Below are positions 13,754 to 13,857 of a stretch of DNA of 13,857 bases, in pieces. The stretch covers positions 1 through 13,857 of the forward strand of contig DASWQJ010000255.1 of the NCBI GenBank assembly GCA_036403795.1. The letters are read 5' to 3'. Each line of letters starts with the position of its first letter. Positions within the stretch are counted from its first letter, which is position 1. This DNA is from Stenotrophomonas_A sp036403795. Lineage in GTDB: Bacteria > Pseudomonadota > Gammaproteobacteria > Xanthomonadales > Xanthomonadaceae. Below the pieces are notes generated by a model. It made no database searches and was not told where the DNA came from. It saw nothing but the letters and a program-made list of their open reading frames with translations. Made by a program: the position numbers and the translations under genes.

Positions 13754-13857
13754 GTGCTGCGGTCCGCTGCGATTCGCTGCGGTGCGGTGGGTGCGTCGGT
13801 GCTGGGGCTGGGTTTTGCGAGGGGCGTCCGGGCTCGGGGCGCAGGCCGGTGCCGGGC
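13754..13857 (+). CDS. Possible start of a further gene, cut by the window end
   Basis: A GTG-started frame remains open for 34 codons to the window edge and begins with a short basic then Ala/Gly/Val/Leu-rich stretch, a little like a signal peptide. In DNA this GC-rich, open frames arise by chance, there is no Shine-Dalgarno, and the first part lies in a 10-bp repeat. I do not recognise it. Confidence 0.12.
   Translation, partial: MLRSAAIRCGAVGASVLGLGFARGVRARGAGRCR
13756..13785 (+). repeat. Degenerate 10-bp tandem repeat x3 after ybhN
   Basis: GCTGCGGTCC, GCTGCGATTC and GCTGCGGTGC follow one another, starting eight bases after the ybhN stop. The first six bases are identical in all three copies. 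Confidence 0.6.

Overview
The window is GC-rich chromosomal DNA with no phage, plasmid or insertion-sequence gene in it. The gene content points to a xanthomonad (Xanthomonas/Stenotrophomonas/Pseudoxanthomonas/Lysobacter type). It has a large Oar-like TonB-dependent receptor, an outer-membrane-type thioredoxin lipoprotein, an HWE hybrid kinase, a ybhP-clsB-ybhN operon, and intergenic arrays of short G/C-rich simple repeats. The taxon is inferred from protein style and repeat style, not from a marker gene.

Layout. Bases 1-187 hold inverted and direct repeats built on the 13-mer TGACCCCGTTATT. A small minus-strand gene (182-475, PRC-barrel/DUF2171-like) follows. A second repeat cluster (619-840) uses the same word and shows a striking shortening ladder of repeat periods (about 42, then 25, then 12 bp). 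On the minus strand, a TonB-dependent receptor (2604-5594) is followed downstream by a thioredoxin-fold lipoprotein (903-2459). Everything from 5880 on is plus-strand: a GIY-YIG/T5orf172-like protein (5880-6488), a PAS-PAS-HWE kinase-receiver hybrid (6619-8409), a CocE/NonD-type alpha/beta hydrolase (8679-10475) behind a well-placed FNR/Anr-type box, and a three-gene membrane-lipid operon (10800-13748).

The operon has the gene order of E. coli ybhP-clsB-ybhN: an endonuclease/exonuclease/phosphatase-fold protein, a phospholipase-D-type cardiolipin synthase with two HKD motifs, and a polytopic LPG-synthase-TM/flippase-like membrane protein. A strong Shine-Dalgarno precedes clsB, and clsB and ybhN overlap by ATGA. 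Three adjacent simple-sequence arrays (6, 6 and 7 bp units) lie upstream.

The points most worth a second look are: the hydrolase, which keeps the nucleophile serine but appears to lack both other triad residues while sitting behind an apparent oxygen/NO-responsive promoter; the repeat ladder bracketing the small DUF gene; and the simple-repeat tracts upstream of the lipid operon. I did not find a clear-cut new defence or mobile system here.
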